Shown: positions 17,386 through 25,412 of the stretch, piece after piece | Numbering within the stretch: the first letter of the stretch is position 1 | Layout of the letters: every line of letters begins with the position of its first letter | Source of the DNA: Candidatus Methanomethylophilaceae archaeon | Lineage (GTDB): Archaea; Thermoplasmatota; Thermoplasmata; Methanomassiliicoccales; Methanomethylophilaceae | Length of the DNA: 64,000 bases | Reading direction: 5' to 3' | Assembly: GCA_944321505.1 (NCBI GenBank) | Contig: CALULN010000021.1 | Coordinates: 62,001 to 126,000 of the forward strand | The notes under the pieces: generated by a model | Databases searched by the model: none | Told to the model about the DNA's origin: nothing | What the model saw: the letters and a program-made list of their open reading frames with translations, nothing else | Translations under genes and position numbers: made by a program

Positions 17386-17680
17386 AGAGCAACCTCCTGT
17401 CTTTGAGCACTTTCTTGCTGAAATCATCACGTAACGATTCCTCGCATACGACATCGATCTCTCTGCCGAGGGCGTCTCTGAGATCGGCATAAAATCCACC
17501 GACTTCGAAAAGACCGTAATCATCCGGTGTTAAGATGCAGAAGTCATAGTCACTATCAGCAGTGTTGTCTCCACGGGCTCTGGAACCGAAGAGGTACACT
17601 CGAATCATCCCGTAACGGGCCGCGATGGGTCTGACAATCTGACAGAGCTCCTCGATTGTGTACTCCTTCACCTCGTCCAT
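17375..17680 (-). CDS. MntA-type nucleotidyltransferase antitoxin (copy 2)
   Basis: 101 residues, clearly paralogous to copy 1 along the whole length (KEYTIEELCQIVRPIAARYG...RVYLFGSRARGDN). GSX10DXD reads GSRARGDNTADSDYD. Neutralises the overlapping HepT toxin by AMP transfer, if it acts as characterised homologues do. No third gene is coupled to it. Confidence 0.9.
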   Translation of the reverse strand: MDEVKEYTIEELCQIVRPIAARYGMIRVYLFGSRARGDNTADSDYDFCILTPDDYGLFEVGGFYADLRDALGREIDVVCEESLRDDFSKKVLKDRRLLYEA

Positions 17681-17888
17681 GGTTACAAGATAGCATTTGA
17701 GTTATATCAATGAGGGCGAGACGGAACTCAGCTTTTCACCTGATTTTGACAGAAGCTTCCGCTGATACTTTCTGAAGAGGCAAATTTTGACAATTGCCCA
17801 GTCCCGCTACGCGGGACCCCGTAGCCGCCCCTCTAAAACCTTCTTGGCAGACCGAGTATACGACCGGAGCTTCAGAGAAGAAGGCGTA
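17681..17888. other. Noncoding stretch with one hairpin
   Basis: No gene is supported. A 7-bp perfect stem GTCCCGC/GCGGGAC with a TAC loop lies at 17801-17817. The composition is AT-richer than the flanking core genes. Confidence 0.4.
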
Positions 17889-18116
17889 TCATCCGAGAAT
17901 CGTCTCATTCAAGCGGTTGAAATAATACAGGACGAACCTCCTCTCACCGTCCTTCCTGCGAATCACCGTAGGTATCAACTTCTGCATAGCATCCGTCATG
18001 AAATTCGTCGCCGCCGATGATGCCGATTCGCACAGCAAACGGGTTATGGACACCATCGCCTGAATAAGGAAACCCCTCAGCAGCACCCTGTTCGTCTCAT
18101 TCATGCTTGACATCAT
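17889..18116 (-). CDS. Small hypothetical protein
   Basis: 75 residues, not recognised. A hydrophobic helical N-terminal half (RVLLRGFLIQAMVSITRLL) precedes a basic C-terminal half ending RRKDGERRFVLYYFNRLNETILG. It lies in the toxin-antitoxin island among remnants and may itself be a fragment. The start is uncertain because several Met codons cluster at the 5' end. Confidence 0.3.
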   Translation of the reverse strand: MMSSMNETNRVLLRGFLIQAMVSITRLLCESASSAATNFMTDAMQKLIPTVIRRKDGERRFVLYYFNRLNETILG

Positions 18117-18120
18117 CCTT

Positions 18121-18372
18121 GCTGGCTACAGGAACCTGGACCGCAGGCTCATGACGCTGGATTGATAGAAGGAGGGGAAGATGGACAGGATAAGGGGGAT
18201 GGTGCTGAGCACACCGACCCCCATATCCAAATCTGGTGTGCTGGCACTCATGCCGGACGTCTCCTCCACGACAGCAGAGGCGGTGCTGGGCGGGATGGTG
18301 AGGGATGGCTCCGTCAGGAGGATCGGAGGGAACAGGAACGCCAACCGCATCGGCACCTTTCAGGACGGCTGA
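18121..18372 (+). pseudogene. Remnant of a Fic-like protein: C-terminal winged helix
   Basis: The readable part from 18181 (63 codons) contains ISKSGVLALMPDVSSTTAEAVLGGMVRDGSVRRIGGNRNANRI, the form of winged helix found at the end of many Fic-domain proteins. The same frame upstream reads YRNLDRRLMTLD before two stops, which suggests more of the original protein. An AAGGAGGGG sequence precedes ATG 18181, so a short product cannot be excluded. It runs 13 nt into the end of the convergent MATE gene. Confidence 0.45.
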
Positions 18373-19724
18373 GCCGCCAGGTCCCGTTTCAGCATGCGAA
18401 GTACCAGCAGACCCAGGCACAGCACGATGCTGGATCCGATGACCTCCGCTATGGTCACCCCCCACCACACCATCGTCAGAGACATCGTGAGGGACATGAC
18501 GAAGCAGAAGGGGACCCTCATGAAGTTGCGGAGGGTGGTTGCGCCCAGGGACCAGAGGCCCTTGCCGATGGACTGGAACAGGCTAGCGGTCACCAGTCCG
18601 ATCATGTAGAACGGCAGGAACAGGGAGCCTATGCGGACGAACATGGTCATCTCGTCCGCCAGCTCGGCGGAGGAGCCGGAGTAGGTGAACAGCATCACCA
18701 TGTACGGGGCGATGAGGATGGACACCACAGCGACGACGATCATCACGGTGACCCCTCTCTTCAGAGCGAAGGAGTAGACCTCTTTTATGCGGTCATAGCT
18801 GCGCTGCCCGTAGGCGGCGGCGCTGATTGGCACAAGAGCGGAGCCGAAGGAGACGGCTATCATCGTCAGTATATTGAGGATCCTCCAGCCTGTGGTGTAG
18901 ATGGCTATCCCGTTGGCGGGGTCCACGCTCTCCAGGATGAGGTTCACAAGCAGGGTGGACAGCGAGAGGAGCACCATCTCCAGTGAAGCGGGCACCCCGA
19001 CCCTGAGTATGTCCCGGTCCAGCTCCCTGTCGAAGCGGAACCCCTTGAACCTGAACCTGACATAAGTGCCGCCGCTGACGTAGTAGCGGACAGCAAGCAG
19101 AGATGCGGCCAGCATCGCGACGGCGCTGGCCACCGCGGCTCCGGTGACACCCATGTCCAGGTAGAAGATCAGTATCGGATCCAGGATCATGTGGACAGCC
19201 ACGCCCACCACTTGGATGTGCATGGACCTCTTGGCGGCGCCTTCCGAACGGAGGAGGGCGCTGAAGATGAAGCTGACCATGTAGATGGGGGCGCAGAGCA
19301 TTATGGGGACTCCGTAGGCCATGGTCTCCGCCAGGTACTGCCCAGCGCCAGCGGCCACGAAGAGAGGCTCTGCGGCGAATGCGAATATCGCCGTTATGAT
19401 TATGCCCACCAGGACGCCGATCACCATCACCTGGGAGGCCGCCTTCCCTGCACCCTCCCTATCGCCGATGCCTATGCGCCTGGCGATGGCCTGGGATGCT
19501 CCAGTCCCAAGTCCGTTGCCGATGCCCACGAGTATGAAGAAGAAGGGGAAGACGACGCCGGTGGCTGCGAGCGCACCTGTGCCCAGACCGGAGACCCAGA
19601 TCGCATCTACTAGATTGTTCAGCGCCTGGACGATCATGCCGATGGCGATGGGCACCACCATCACCAGCAGCGACTTCTTCGGGTCGCCGAGGATGTTGGA
19701 TGTACTGGCCTCTCCCTCAGACAT
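18360..19724 (-). CDS. MATE family multidrug/cation efflux protein
   Basis: 454 residues, 12 predicted membrane helices in two homologous halves. The opening NILGDPKKSLLVMVVPIAIGMIVQALNNLVDAIWVSGLG is characteristic of archaeal/bacterial MATE transporters, which export organic cations using an ion gradient. The substrate cannot be told from sequence. Single gene; no coupled regulator. Confidence 0.92.
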   Translation of the reverse strand: MSEGEASTSNILGDPKKSLLVMVVPIAIGMIVQALNNLVDAIWVSGLGTGALAATGVVFPFFFILVGIGNGLGTGASQAIARRIGIGDREGAGKAASQVMVIGVLVGIIITAIFAFAAEPLFVAAGAGQYLAETMAYGVPIMLCAPIYMVSFIFSALLRSEGAAKRSMHIQVVGVAVHMILDPILIFYLDMGVTGAAVASAVAMLAASLLAVRYYVSGGTYVRFRFKGFRFDRELDRDILRVGVPASLEMVLLSLSTLLVNLILESVDPANGIAIYTTGWRILNILTMIAVSFGSALVPISAAAYGQRSYDRIKEVYSFALKRGVTVMIVVAVVSILIAPYMVMLFTYSGSSAELADEMTMFVRIGSLFLPFYMIGLVTASLFQSIGKGLWSLGATTLRNFMRVPFCFVMSLTMSLTMVWWGVTIAEVIGSSIVLCLGLLVLRMLKRDLAAQPS

Positions 19725-19766
19725 GGGGGCGCCCAGAAGGTGCGCTCATATGAAACTATCCATGGG

Positions 19767-20975
19767 TCAGAGCGAGTCGAGGATGTCCCTGATGGAACCT
19801 TTGGCGATTACCACCCTGACACCCGACTCCTCCAGGACCTTGGCGGGCAGCGGCCCGATCTCCGAGACCACCACCGTGCCGGCGTCGCCGATGGATGCGA
19901 TGACCTCCTCGATATGGCGGCGGTGGCTGTCCCCGGAGACGGATGCCCCTGTGTCAACATCGACCCTCCTCAGCAGCCTGTGTGCCTCCCCGGGGCCGAA
20001 GACGTAGAACGCAGGGGCGTTGCCGAATCCGCAGTCCACGTTCTCCCCGTCAGATGATGCGACGGCGATGGCCGTGCCGGCATGGACGGGGGACATGGGC
20101 CTGGGTGCGCAGGACCCGCAGGCGAACTCCTGCGAGCGGTCCTCCCCCAGCTTGCCGATGGCGTCTGCGCGGCACTGCTTGCAGTGCCTCATGACGTTGA
20201 TGCCCATGCCCTCGCAGCGGTCCATGAGCTCCTTGCGCATGGCAGGCGTCGGGGCCTCCATGCCCTCGAACGCCGTGCCCTCTACGGGTATGAGCGGGAG
20301 GATGTTCACGCTGTACGCCCCTCTGGAGCGCACCTCGCGGACGATGTCCGGGATATGGTCCGCGTTGACCCCGGGGATCATCACGATGTTGATCTTCACC
20401 GCCATGCCCAGGGCGACGCATTCGTCCAGACCGCGGAGCTGCCTCTCCAAAAGCAGGGATGCGGCCTCCTCTCCGCGGAGGGTCCTGCCCTCCCAGGTGA
20501 CGCGGCCGTAGACCTTGGCCCCCACGGCGGGGTCCACGGCGTTCATGGTGATGGTGACGAACCTGACGCCGAGATCGTATAGGCGTTTGGCATTGCCGGG
20601 AAGTGCCAGACCGTTTGTGGATATGCACAATGTGAGTCCGGGGTGCTCCCTCCTCACCAGGTCGATGGTCTCGAAGGTGGCCTCGTTGGCCAGCGGGTCC
20701 CCGGGGCCGGCGATGCCGATCACCTTCAGCTCCGGGACCTTCTCCAGCACCTGCCCCACCCTGTCGGAAGCCTGACGGGGGGTCAGCACATCGCTGGTGA
20801 CACCGGGACGGGACTCGTTGCTGCAGTCGTACTTGCGGTTGCAGTAGTTGCATTGTATGTTGCAGGCAGGGGCCACCGGGAGGTGCATCCTGGCGAACCT
20901 GCGGTGGGCCTCGTCGTTGTAGCACGGGTGGGTCTCCACCGCTCTCAGGACCTCTTCCGACGGCAAAACTATCAC
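19767..20975 (-). CDS. nifB: NifB-type radical SAM protein with C-terminal NifX-like domain
   Basis: In diazotrophs NifB fuses two iron-sulfur clusters and inserts a carbide to make the nitrogenase cofactor precursor NifB-co. 402 residues: radical SAM motif CNIQCNYCNRKYDC with the ESRPGV segment diagnostic of NifB, further cysteines at HCKQCRADAIG and CGSC, then a NifX/NafY-like domain (about 300-400). It starts at GTG in a GTGA overlap with the Rrf2 regulator, so the two are one operon. No nifHDK genes lie within the window. Confidence 0.88.
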   Translation of the reverse strand: MIVLPSEEVLRAVETHPCYNDEAHRRFARMHLPVAPACNIQCNYCNRKYDCSNESRPGVTSDVLTPRQASDRVGQVLEKVPELKVIGIAGPGDPLANEATFETIDLVRREHPGLTLCISTNGLALPGNAKRLYDLGVRFVTITMNAVDPAVGAKVYGRVTWEGRTLRGEEAASLLLERQLRGLDECVALGMAVKINIVMIPGVNADHIPDIVREVRSRGAYSVNILPLIPVEGTAFEGMEAPTPAMRKELMDRCEGMGINVMRHCKQCRADAIGKLGEDRSQEFACGSCAPRPMSPVHAGTAIAVASSDGENVDCGFGNAPAFYVFGPGEAHRLLRRVDVDTGASVSGDSHRRHIEEVIASIGDAGTVVVSEIGPLPAKVLEESGVRVVIAKGSIRDILDSL

Positions 20976-21442
20976 TGGACCCTGACCGGCTGGCCGTTGC
21001 GGCACTCCTCGCCCCATCTGACGAGATCCGCCAGCGTCACATGGTCGATGACGCCGGAGACGGCCTCGTCAACCATGGACCACAGCTTAATGGCAGTGCA
21101 GTTCTCGTATCTGGAGCAATGGGCGGACTTCCCCTTGACGCAGGGGATGGAGATCTCTCCCTCCATCTCGCGGATGATGGAGCCGACGGTGTATTCCTCG
21201 GGGGGCTTCGCCAGGCGGTACCCTCCCTTGGGGCCGCGGGTAGATTCCACGAAGCCCGCGGACTTCAGGACTATCATGATCTGCTCGAGGTACTTGGCGG
21301 AGATGTCCTGGGTCTCCGCCACCTCCTTTATGCGGACCGGACGGTCCGTGTTCTCGGCCAGCTGCTGCATCATGCGCAGGGCGTAGCGTCCTTTTGTGGA
21401 AATGAACGTCGTAACTCCTCCGGTTTCTGTTATCCCACCCAT
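20972..21442 (-). CDS. Rrf2/IscR family transcriptional regulator
   Basis: 156 residues. Winged helix at ISTKGRYALRMMQQLAENT through GGYRLAKPPEEYTVG, followed by three cysteines (C-x7-C-x5-C in CVKGKSAHCSRYENC) in the position that binds an Fe-S cluster in IscR and RsrR. It likely senses iron-sulfur status or redox and controls nifB, which it overlaps. The start is ambiguous: the first ATG is given, but a GGAGGAG lies inside it and family members usually begin close to FISTKGRYAL. Confidence 0.87.
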   Translation of the reverse strand: MGGITETGGVTTFISTKGRYALRMMQQLAENTDRPVRIKEVAETQDISAKYLEQIMIVLKSAGFVESTRGPKGGYRLAKPPEEYTVGSIIREMEGEISIPCVKGKSAHCSRYENCTAIKLWSMVDEAVSGVIDHVTLADLVRWGEECRNGQPVRVQ

Positions 21443-21456
21443 TGAGTATGATTATT

Positions 21457-21469
21457 TATGCTTTGCATA
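21457..21469 (-). promoter_or_regulatory. Palindrome upstream of the Rrf2-nifB operon
   Basis: TATGC-TTT-GCATA, a perfect 5-bp inverted repeat 15 nt upstream of the annotated Rrf2 start and overlapping the AT-rich promoter (GCATAAATAATC on the minus strand). It is a candidate autoregulatory operator. Confidence 0.45.
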
Positions 21470-21520
21470 CCAGGGGCGTCCGACGGGCCGGTGCCAGATT
21501 TAAACCCACGTACGGGTTGG

Positions 21521-22279
21521 TCATCCATCCAGGCCCTTGCGGTACCCGGTGGTGAAGTTCTTGTCGTACAGCTTGGACAGCTGGTAGTCGTCCCCCAGGA
21601 ACCATCCGACCACCGTCAGGGCGGTCCTGGTGATGCCTGCCTCCCTGACCTTGCCGGCTATGTCCGCCAGGGTGCCTCTGACTATCCTCTGGTCCGGCCA
21701 GGTGGCCTTGTAGACCACCGCCACCGGGGTCTCAGGCTCGTAGCCCCCGGCGATCAGCTTGGACGAAAGCTCGTCCATGAACCCGGCGGAGAGGAAGATG
21801 ATCATGGTCGCATGGTGCTTCGCCAGATCCTCCAGCTTCTCCCGGGGCGGGACGGGCGTCCTGCCCTCCATGCGCGTCAGTATGACTGTCTGGGACACGT
21901 CCGGGAGGGTGTACTCGCTCTTCAGGACGGCGGCGGTGGCCAGGAAGGAACTGACCCCGGGCACGACGTCGTACTCGATGCCCAGTTCGTCCAAACGGTC
22001 CATCTGCTCCCTGTGGGCGCCGTAGACCGCGGGGTCGCCGGTGTGTACTCTGACCACCTTCTTGCCCTGGCGCTCCGCCGTGGACATGACCTCTATCACC
22101 TGGTCCAGGTCCATGTACGCGCTGTCGTGGATCTCCGCACCCTCCTTGGCCCCCTCCAGGACCTTGGGGTTCACCAGGGACCCGGCGTACACGATCACGT
22201 CCGCCTCGTCTATGAGGCGCTTGCCCTTTATCGTCAGCAGCTCCGGGTCCCCCGGACCTGCGCCTATGAAATGAATCAT
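21521..22279 (-). CDS. cbiF: Cobalt-precorrin-4 methyltransferase
   Basis: Methylates C-11 of cobalt-precorrin-4 with SAM in the anaerobic cobalamin pathway. 252 residues with the SAM-binding loop IGAGPGDPELLTIKG, the YAGSLVNP segment and the TGDPAVYGA motif of CbiF/CobM. It follows cbiL after a single nucleotide. Cobamides are needed by the corrinoid methyltransferases that RamA activates. Confidence 0.93.
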   Translation of the reverse strand: MIHFIGAGPGDPELLTIKGKRLIDEADVIVYAGSLVNPKVLEGAKEGAEIHDSAYMDLDQVIEVMSTAERQGKKVVRVHTGDPAVYGAHREQMDRLDELGIEYDVVPGVSSFLATAAVLKSEYTLPDVSQTVILTRMEGRTPVPPREKLEDLAKHHATMIIFLSAGFMDELSSKLIAGGYEPETPVAVVYKATWPDQRIVRGTLADIAGKVREAGITRTALTVVGWFLGDDYQLSKLYDKNFTTGYRKGLDG

Positions 22280-22280
22280 C

Positions 22281-22988
22281 TCAGAACCCTCCCTTCTTGG
22301 CGATCACCGTGGTGAAATAGCCGTACCTGCGCTTCGGATCCATCGGACCGATGTACTCGTCCTCCATCCCCACGTTGCTGACCACTACCGCATCATCGGC
22401 GCTGAAGCCGTTCCTCTCCATCAGCGAGGCGATCTCCCCCATGGAGTTGAAGGCCTTCATGACCACCACGTTGTCGAACCCCTCGAACGCGTTGGCGACG
22501 TCGGGGTTGTCCTTGGCGTAGGAGACTACCGCCAGGCCCTCCTCGCCGATCATCAGCGGCACCCCCGCCTTGGCGGCGCCGTGGCAGAATGACGGGATGC
22601 CGGGGACCACCTCGGTCTCATAGCCGAGGTCCCTGACCATCCTGTCGATGCGCATGTAGGTGCTGTAGACGGAGACGTCGCCCAATGTTATCATTGCGAT
22701 GTCCTCGCCGCGGTCCAGACGCTCCGCCAGCTCCGCAACCGCCTCCCTGCGGCAAGCCTGCCTCACCTCGTCGCTGGGGTCCATCCTGAACTCGAGCTCC
22801 AGGATGTCCTTGCCGGAGACGTCCACCCTCCTGCGGATGATGTCCAGGGCGGTGCTCCTCTCCCCCCTCACCTTCACGGGGTACGCGATCGTGTGCGCGG
22901 CCTGCAGCGCCTCGAATGCCCTCAGCGTCATGAGGGAGGGGTCTCCGGGGCCCACGCCTATGCCGTACAGCTTGCCTTTGGCGGTCAT
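22281..22988 (-). CDS. cbiL: Cobalt-precorrin-2 C20-methyltransferase
   Basis: Adds the C-20 methyl group that later allows ring contraction in anaerobic cobalamin synthesis. 235 residues; GIGVGPGDPSLMTLRA is the SAM loop, LGDVSVYSTYMRI and VVPGIPSFCHGAAKAG are typical of CbiL/CobI. The start is the ATG before TAKGKLYGIG, not the longer in-frame opening. It is the first gene of a two-gene cbiLF unit divergent from a cysteine-rich protein. Confidence 0.92.
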   Translation of the reverse strand: MTAKGKLYGIGVGPGDPSLMTLRAFEALQAAHTIAYPVKVRGERSTALDIIRRRVDVSGKDILELEFRMDPSDEVRQACRREAVAELAERLDRGEDIAMITLGDVSVYSTYMRIDRMVRDLGYETEVVPGIPSFCHGAAKAGVPLMIGEEGLAVVSYAKDNPDVANAFEGFDNVVVMKAFNSMGEIASLMERNGFSADDAVVVSNVGMEDEYIGPMDPKRRYGYFTTVIAKKGGF

Positions 22989-23038
22989 CGGGCCACGGAA
23001 ACGAATCGGGGATATATTACTTGGTCGATACATCCAAC

Positions 23039-23374
23039 ATGGACCCCCAGTACTCGGAGAGGGTTGCGGAGGAGCTTTCGGGAGACGTCATCGGCAGCAA
23101 CGCCGCATGCCCGTACTATCCCTGCCACGAGGATGGGCAGGACTGCACATTCTGCTTCTGCCCCTTCTACCCCTGCTTGGACCCCGACCTGGGGGAGACC
23201 GTGATCGGCAGGAAGGGGAGCCCCGTGTGGTCCTGCAAGCGCTGCATGCTGCCCCACCGTCCGGAGAACGCGGGAATGATCCATTCGGCTCTGAAGGGCA
23301 GGTGGCCCTGCGGGGACGACGGGCTGGGGCCTCTCTTCCGGAGGGCCAAGGACATGGAGATGTCCTACCGCTGA
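23039..23374 (+). CDS. Cysteine-rich small-domain protein
   Basis: 111 residues with about ten cysteines in the pattern CPYYPC, CTFCFCPFYPC and CKRCMLPH, the Cys-rich small domain often found beside cobalamin genes in archaea. Metal or Fe-S binding is likely; its exact role is unknown. ATG 23039 is chosen over TTG 23021 because GATATATTAC at 23011-23020 would put the 5' end close to it. Divergent from cbiLF with overlapping promoters. Confidence 0.82.
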   Translation: MDPQYSERVAEELSGDVIGSNAACPYYPCHEDGQDCTFCFCPFYPCLDPDLGETVIGRKGSPVWSCKRCMLPHRPENAGMIHSALKGRWPCGDDGLGPLFRRAKDMEMSYR

Positions 23375-23389
23375 CGGTTGCATACACAA

Positions 23390-23590
23390 CTTTATATACG
23401 TCCAATCAGTTGCATAATCAACCAATGTGCGATGCGGGGGCATCGCAGGGAAGGTGATGCGAAAAAAACGTACCATCGTGAAGAACGGCCGCGGCGCCGG
23501 GTGCTCAGACGATATCATGTTTCACCACCACACTAGTACAGTCCTTTTTACCGACGCCGCGAGTCCCGTGCTGGATGCTTCGGCATCCTG
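23390..23590 (+). ncRNA. Candidate small RNA with 5' and 3' hairpins
   Basis: A strong TATA box (TTTATATACG, 23390-23399) has no good gene behind it. About 25 nt later the sequence opens with a perfect hairpin TGCGATGC/GCATCGCA (23427-23446 region), and it ends with GGATGC-TTCG-GCATCC, a UUCG-tetraloop hairpin at about 23574-23589, after a short T-run. GTTG-N6-CAAC palindromes flank the TATA box on both sides. A 67-codon frame from 23457 is possible but shows no recognisable protein and runs into marR. Function unknown. Confidence 0.4.
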
Positions 23591-23629
23591 CGATAGGGAT
23601 ATATACGCTGAAAGTTGCATGAGCATCTT

Positions 23630-24067
23630 ATGCAGGCTGACTCTGATGCGTTCGGCATAATGCCCTTCCCGGTAAGGATGAAGCACTTCATCGATGCCAT
23701 CTCCACGGACACCGTGAAGGACACGGAGTTCAGGCCCTTCGACATACCGTTCATCAGCGTGATAGGCAGGTTCGACGGGATCTCCCAGAAGGACATCTCC
23801 GCCGTCCTCGATTACGACAAATCCTACACCACGCGCATCATCAACCATCTCATCGAGATCGGAGCTGTGGAGAACCGCGCATCCGGCAAGACCCACTCCC
23901 TCCATCTCACCGCCAAGGGCATGACCGCCCTGGAGCTGTCAGTAAGAGTCTCCGAGAGGATAGAGGAGGCGATGTTCAGAGGCTTCACCGAGGAGGAGAA
24001 GAACCTCTTCGTGGAGCTCACGTCCCGGATGGCCAAGAACATGTCCGACTGCCTCAGCGAGATGTGA
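23630..24067 (+). CDS. MarR family transcriptional regulator
   Basis: 145 residues with a central winged helix (FDGISQKDISAVLDYDKSYTTRIINHLIEIGAVENRAS) and flanking dimerisation helices. ATG 23630 is preferred to the TTG five codons upstream, because GGATATATACG at 23597-23607 lies about 27 nt before it. An inverted repeat TGCAT-N9-ATGCA (23616-23634) spans the predicted transcription start and could be its own operator. It overlaps the phosphatase gene, which it probably regulates. Confidence 0.82.
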   Translation: MQADSDAFGIMPFPVRMKHFIDAISTDTVKDTEFRPFDIPFISVIGRFDGISQKDISAVLDYDKSYTTRIINHLIEIGAVENRASGKTHSLHLTAKGMTALELSVRVSERIEEAMFRGFTEEEKNLFVELTSRMAKNMSDCLSEM

Positions 24068-24855
24068 GCATGCCCTACGGAGAGGAGCTCGCATTCGCCG
24101 CGGAGCTGGTCCGCAGGGCCGCCTCGGCATACCATGGGAAGGACCCCTGCGCCAGGACCAAGGAGAACGGCATGGGGGTCTACGACGTGGTCACCGACCT
24201 GGACGTCGGCACGGAGGAGATCATCCGCGGAGCCATCAGGGAGAGGTACCCCGACGACGGATTCGTGGGGGAGGAGACCTCCGCCCGGGACGGCTCCGGG
24301 TCCAGGGAATGGATCGTGGACCCGATCGACGGCACCCTGAACTACGTCAGGGGGATACCGCTCTACGGCACGCAGATCGCCCTGGCCGTGGACGGGGAGC
24401 CGGTGATGTCGGTGATCTACCTCCCGGCGCAGGACGAGCTATACACCGCCACCGAGGAGGACGGGGCGCGGCTCAACGGATCGCCGCTGAGGATGCCGGC
24501 GGAGCCCCGGGATCTGAAGAGCTCCATCGTCGCCATGTGCGACTTCAGCCGCAAGAGCCAGCGCTTCCGGGAGGTCCAGTACCGGATCATCGGGAGCATG
24601 TACGACAGGGTCGCCAGGATCAAGATGTTCGGGGCGGCCTGCGTGGACATGGCCATGATCGCGTCCGGACGGGCGGACATGCACTTCCGCTACATGAACC
24701 ACGTCTGGGACTTCCTCCCAGGCATGTTCCTCTGCCGGTGTGCCGGCGCGTACATACACCCCGGCCTGTTGGAGAAGGGATTCCTCCTCATCGCGTCGGA
24801 TGAGAAGCTGGCTCAGTCCTTCTGCGACTCGGTGCTGGGGAACATAGAGGTGTGA
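24064..24855 (+). CDS. Inositol monophosphatase family phosphatase
   Basis: 263 residues. Removes phosphate from a sugar or inositol phosphate using Mg2+; archaeal members are often also fructose-1,6-bisphosphatases. Metal-binding motifs: FVGEETS, WIVDPIDGTLNYVRG and the late HVWDFLPGMFL. It begins either at GTG 24064, overlapping marR as GTGA, or at ATG 24070; the overlap form matches the operon habit here. Its 3' end overlaps the convergent acetyltransferase gene by 43 bp. Confidence 0.88.
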   Translation: MSMPYGEELAFAAELVRRAASAYHGKDPCARTKENGMGVYDVVTDLDVGTEEIIRGAIRERYPDDGFVGEETSARDGSGSREWIVDPIDGTLNYVRGIPLYGTQIALAVDGEPVMSVIYLPAQDELYTATEEDGARLNGSPLRMPAEPRDLKSSIVAMCDFSRKSQRFREVQYRIIGSMYDRVARIKMFGAACVDMAMIASGRADMHFRYMNHVWDFLPGMFLCRCAGAYIHPGLLEKGFLLIASDEKLAQSFCDSVLGNIEV

Positions 24856-25412
24856 GCGCCGTCCACGTACAGCACCGCCGAGCAGGAGCATGGGTTGCCG
24901 CAGACCGGGCAGTCGTGGCCGTCGGGGAACGCCCTGGGGTCGTTCCAGTAGCCGAAGACCTCCTTGACGGCCCTCAGGCCGTTGCGCTCCAGGACCTTGG
25001 CGATGTTGACCCTGCCGATGACGCTCTTCCAGGCCATGGCGCATACCACGTCCACGCCCCTGGCGGCGAACTCCTCCATGCAGCGGGACACCATCACCGA
25101 ACCCGCCCCCCTTCCTTTGAAGCGGTCGTCCACGGAGACCGACGCTATGTACCCCACCGGGCAGGAGCCCAGGAGTATCCCGCGCTCCGGGTCGTCCAGA
25201 TGGAGAACCGGGTCGATCCTGTCCGGGCCGAGGATGTTGCAGATGGCGAAGCCGATGGGCTCCCCGCCGTCCATGGCCACGAAGCAGAAGTCGCTGTCCG
25301 ACCCTATGGTCTCCTCGAAATCGTGGGGCACCAGGTAGTCTGAGCCCAGCTCGGCCTTGGAGACCTCCATGAGGCCGGGTATCATCCCTTGCTCAAGCTC
25401 TGTCGCGATCAC
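24813..25412 (-). CDS. GNAT family N-acetyltransferase with C-terminal cysteine motif
   Basis: 199 residues. The acetyl-CoA loop reads DDRFKGRGAGSVMVSR, preceded by the beta-strand GYIASVSV, as in GNAT enzymes. After the fold comes a cysteine cluster CPVCGNPCSC, a likely zinc site uncommon in the family. GTG 25412 is used as start because it overlaps the preceding membrane-protein stop as GTGA. The acceptor substrate is unknown. Confidence 0.82.
   Translation of the reverse strand: MIATELEQGMIPGLMEVSKAELGSDYLVPHDFEETIGSDSDFCFVAMDGGEPIGFAICNILGPDRIDPVLHLDDPERGILLGSCPVGYIASVSVDDRFKGRGAGSVMVSRCMEEFAARGVDVVCAMAWKSVIGRVNIAKVLERNGLRAVKEVFGYWNDPRAFPDGHDCPVCGNPCSCSAVLYVDGAHTSMFPSTESQKD

Noticed and set aside
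23427-23660. Small protein in the intergenic region before marR
   Set aside because: The frame has no conserved motif, overlaps marR, and two strong hairpins suit an RNA better; kept only as a candidate RNA.
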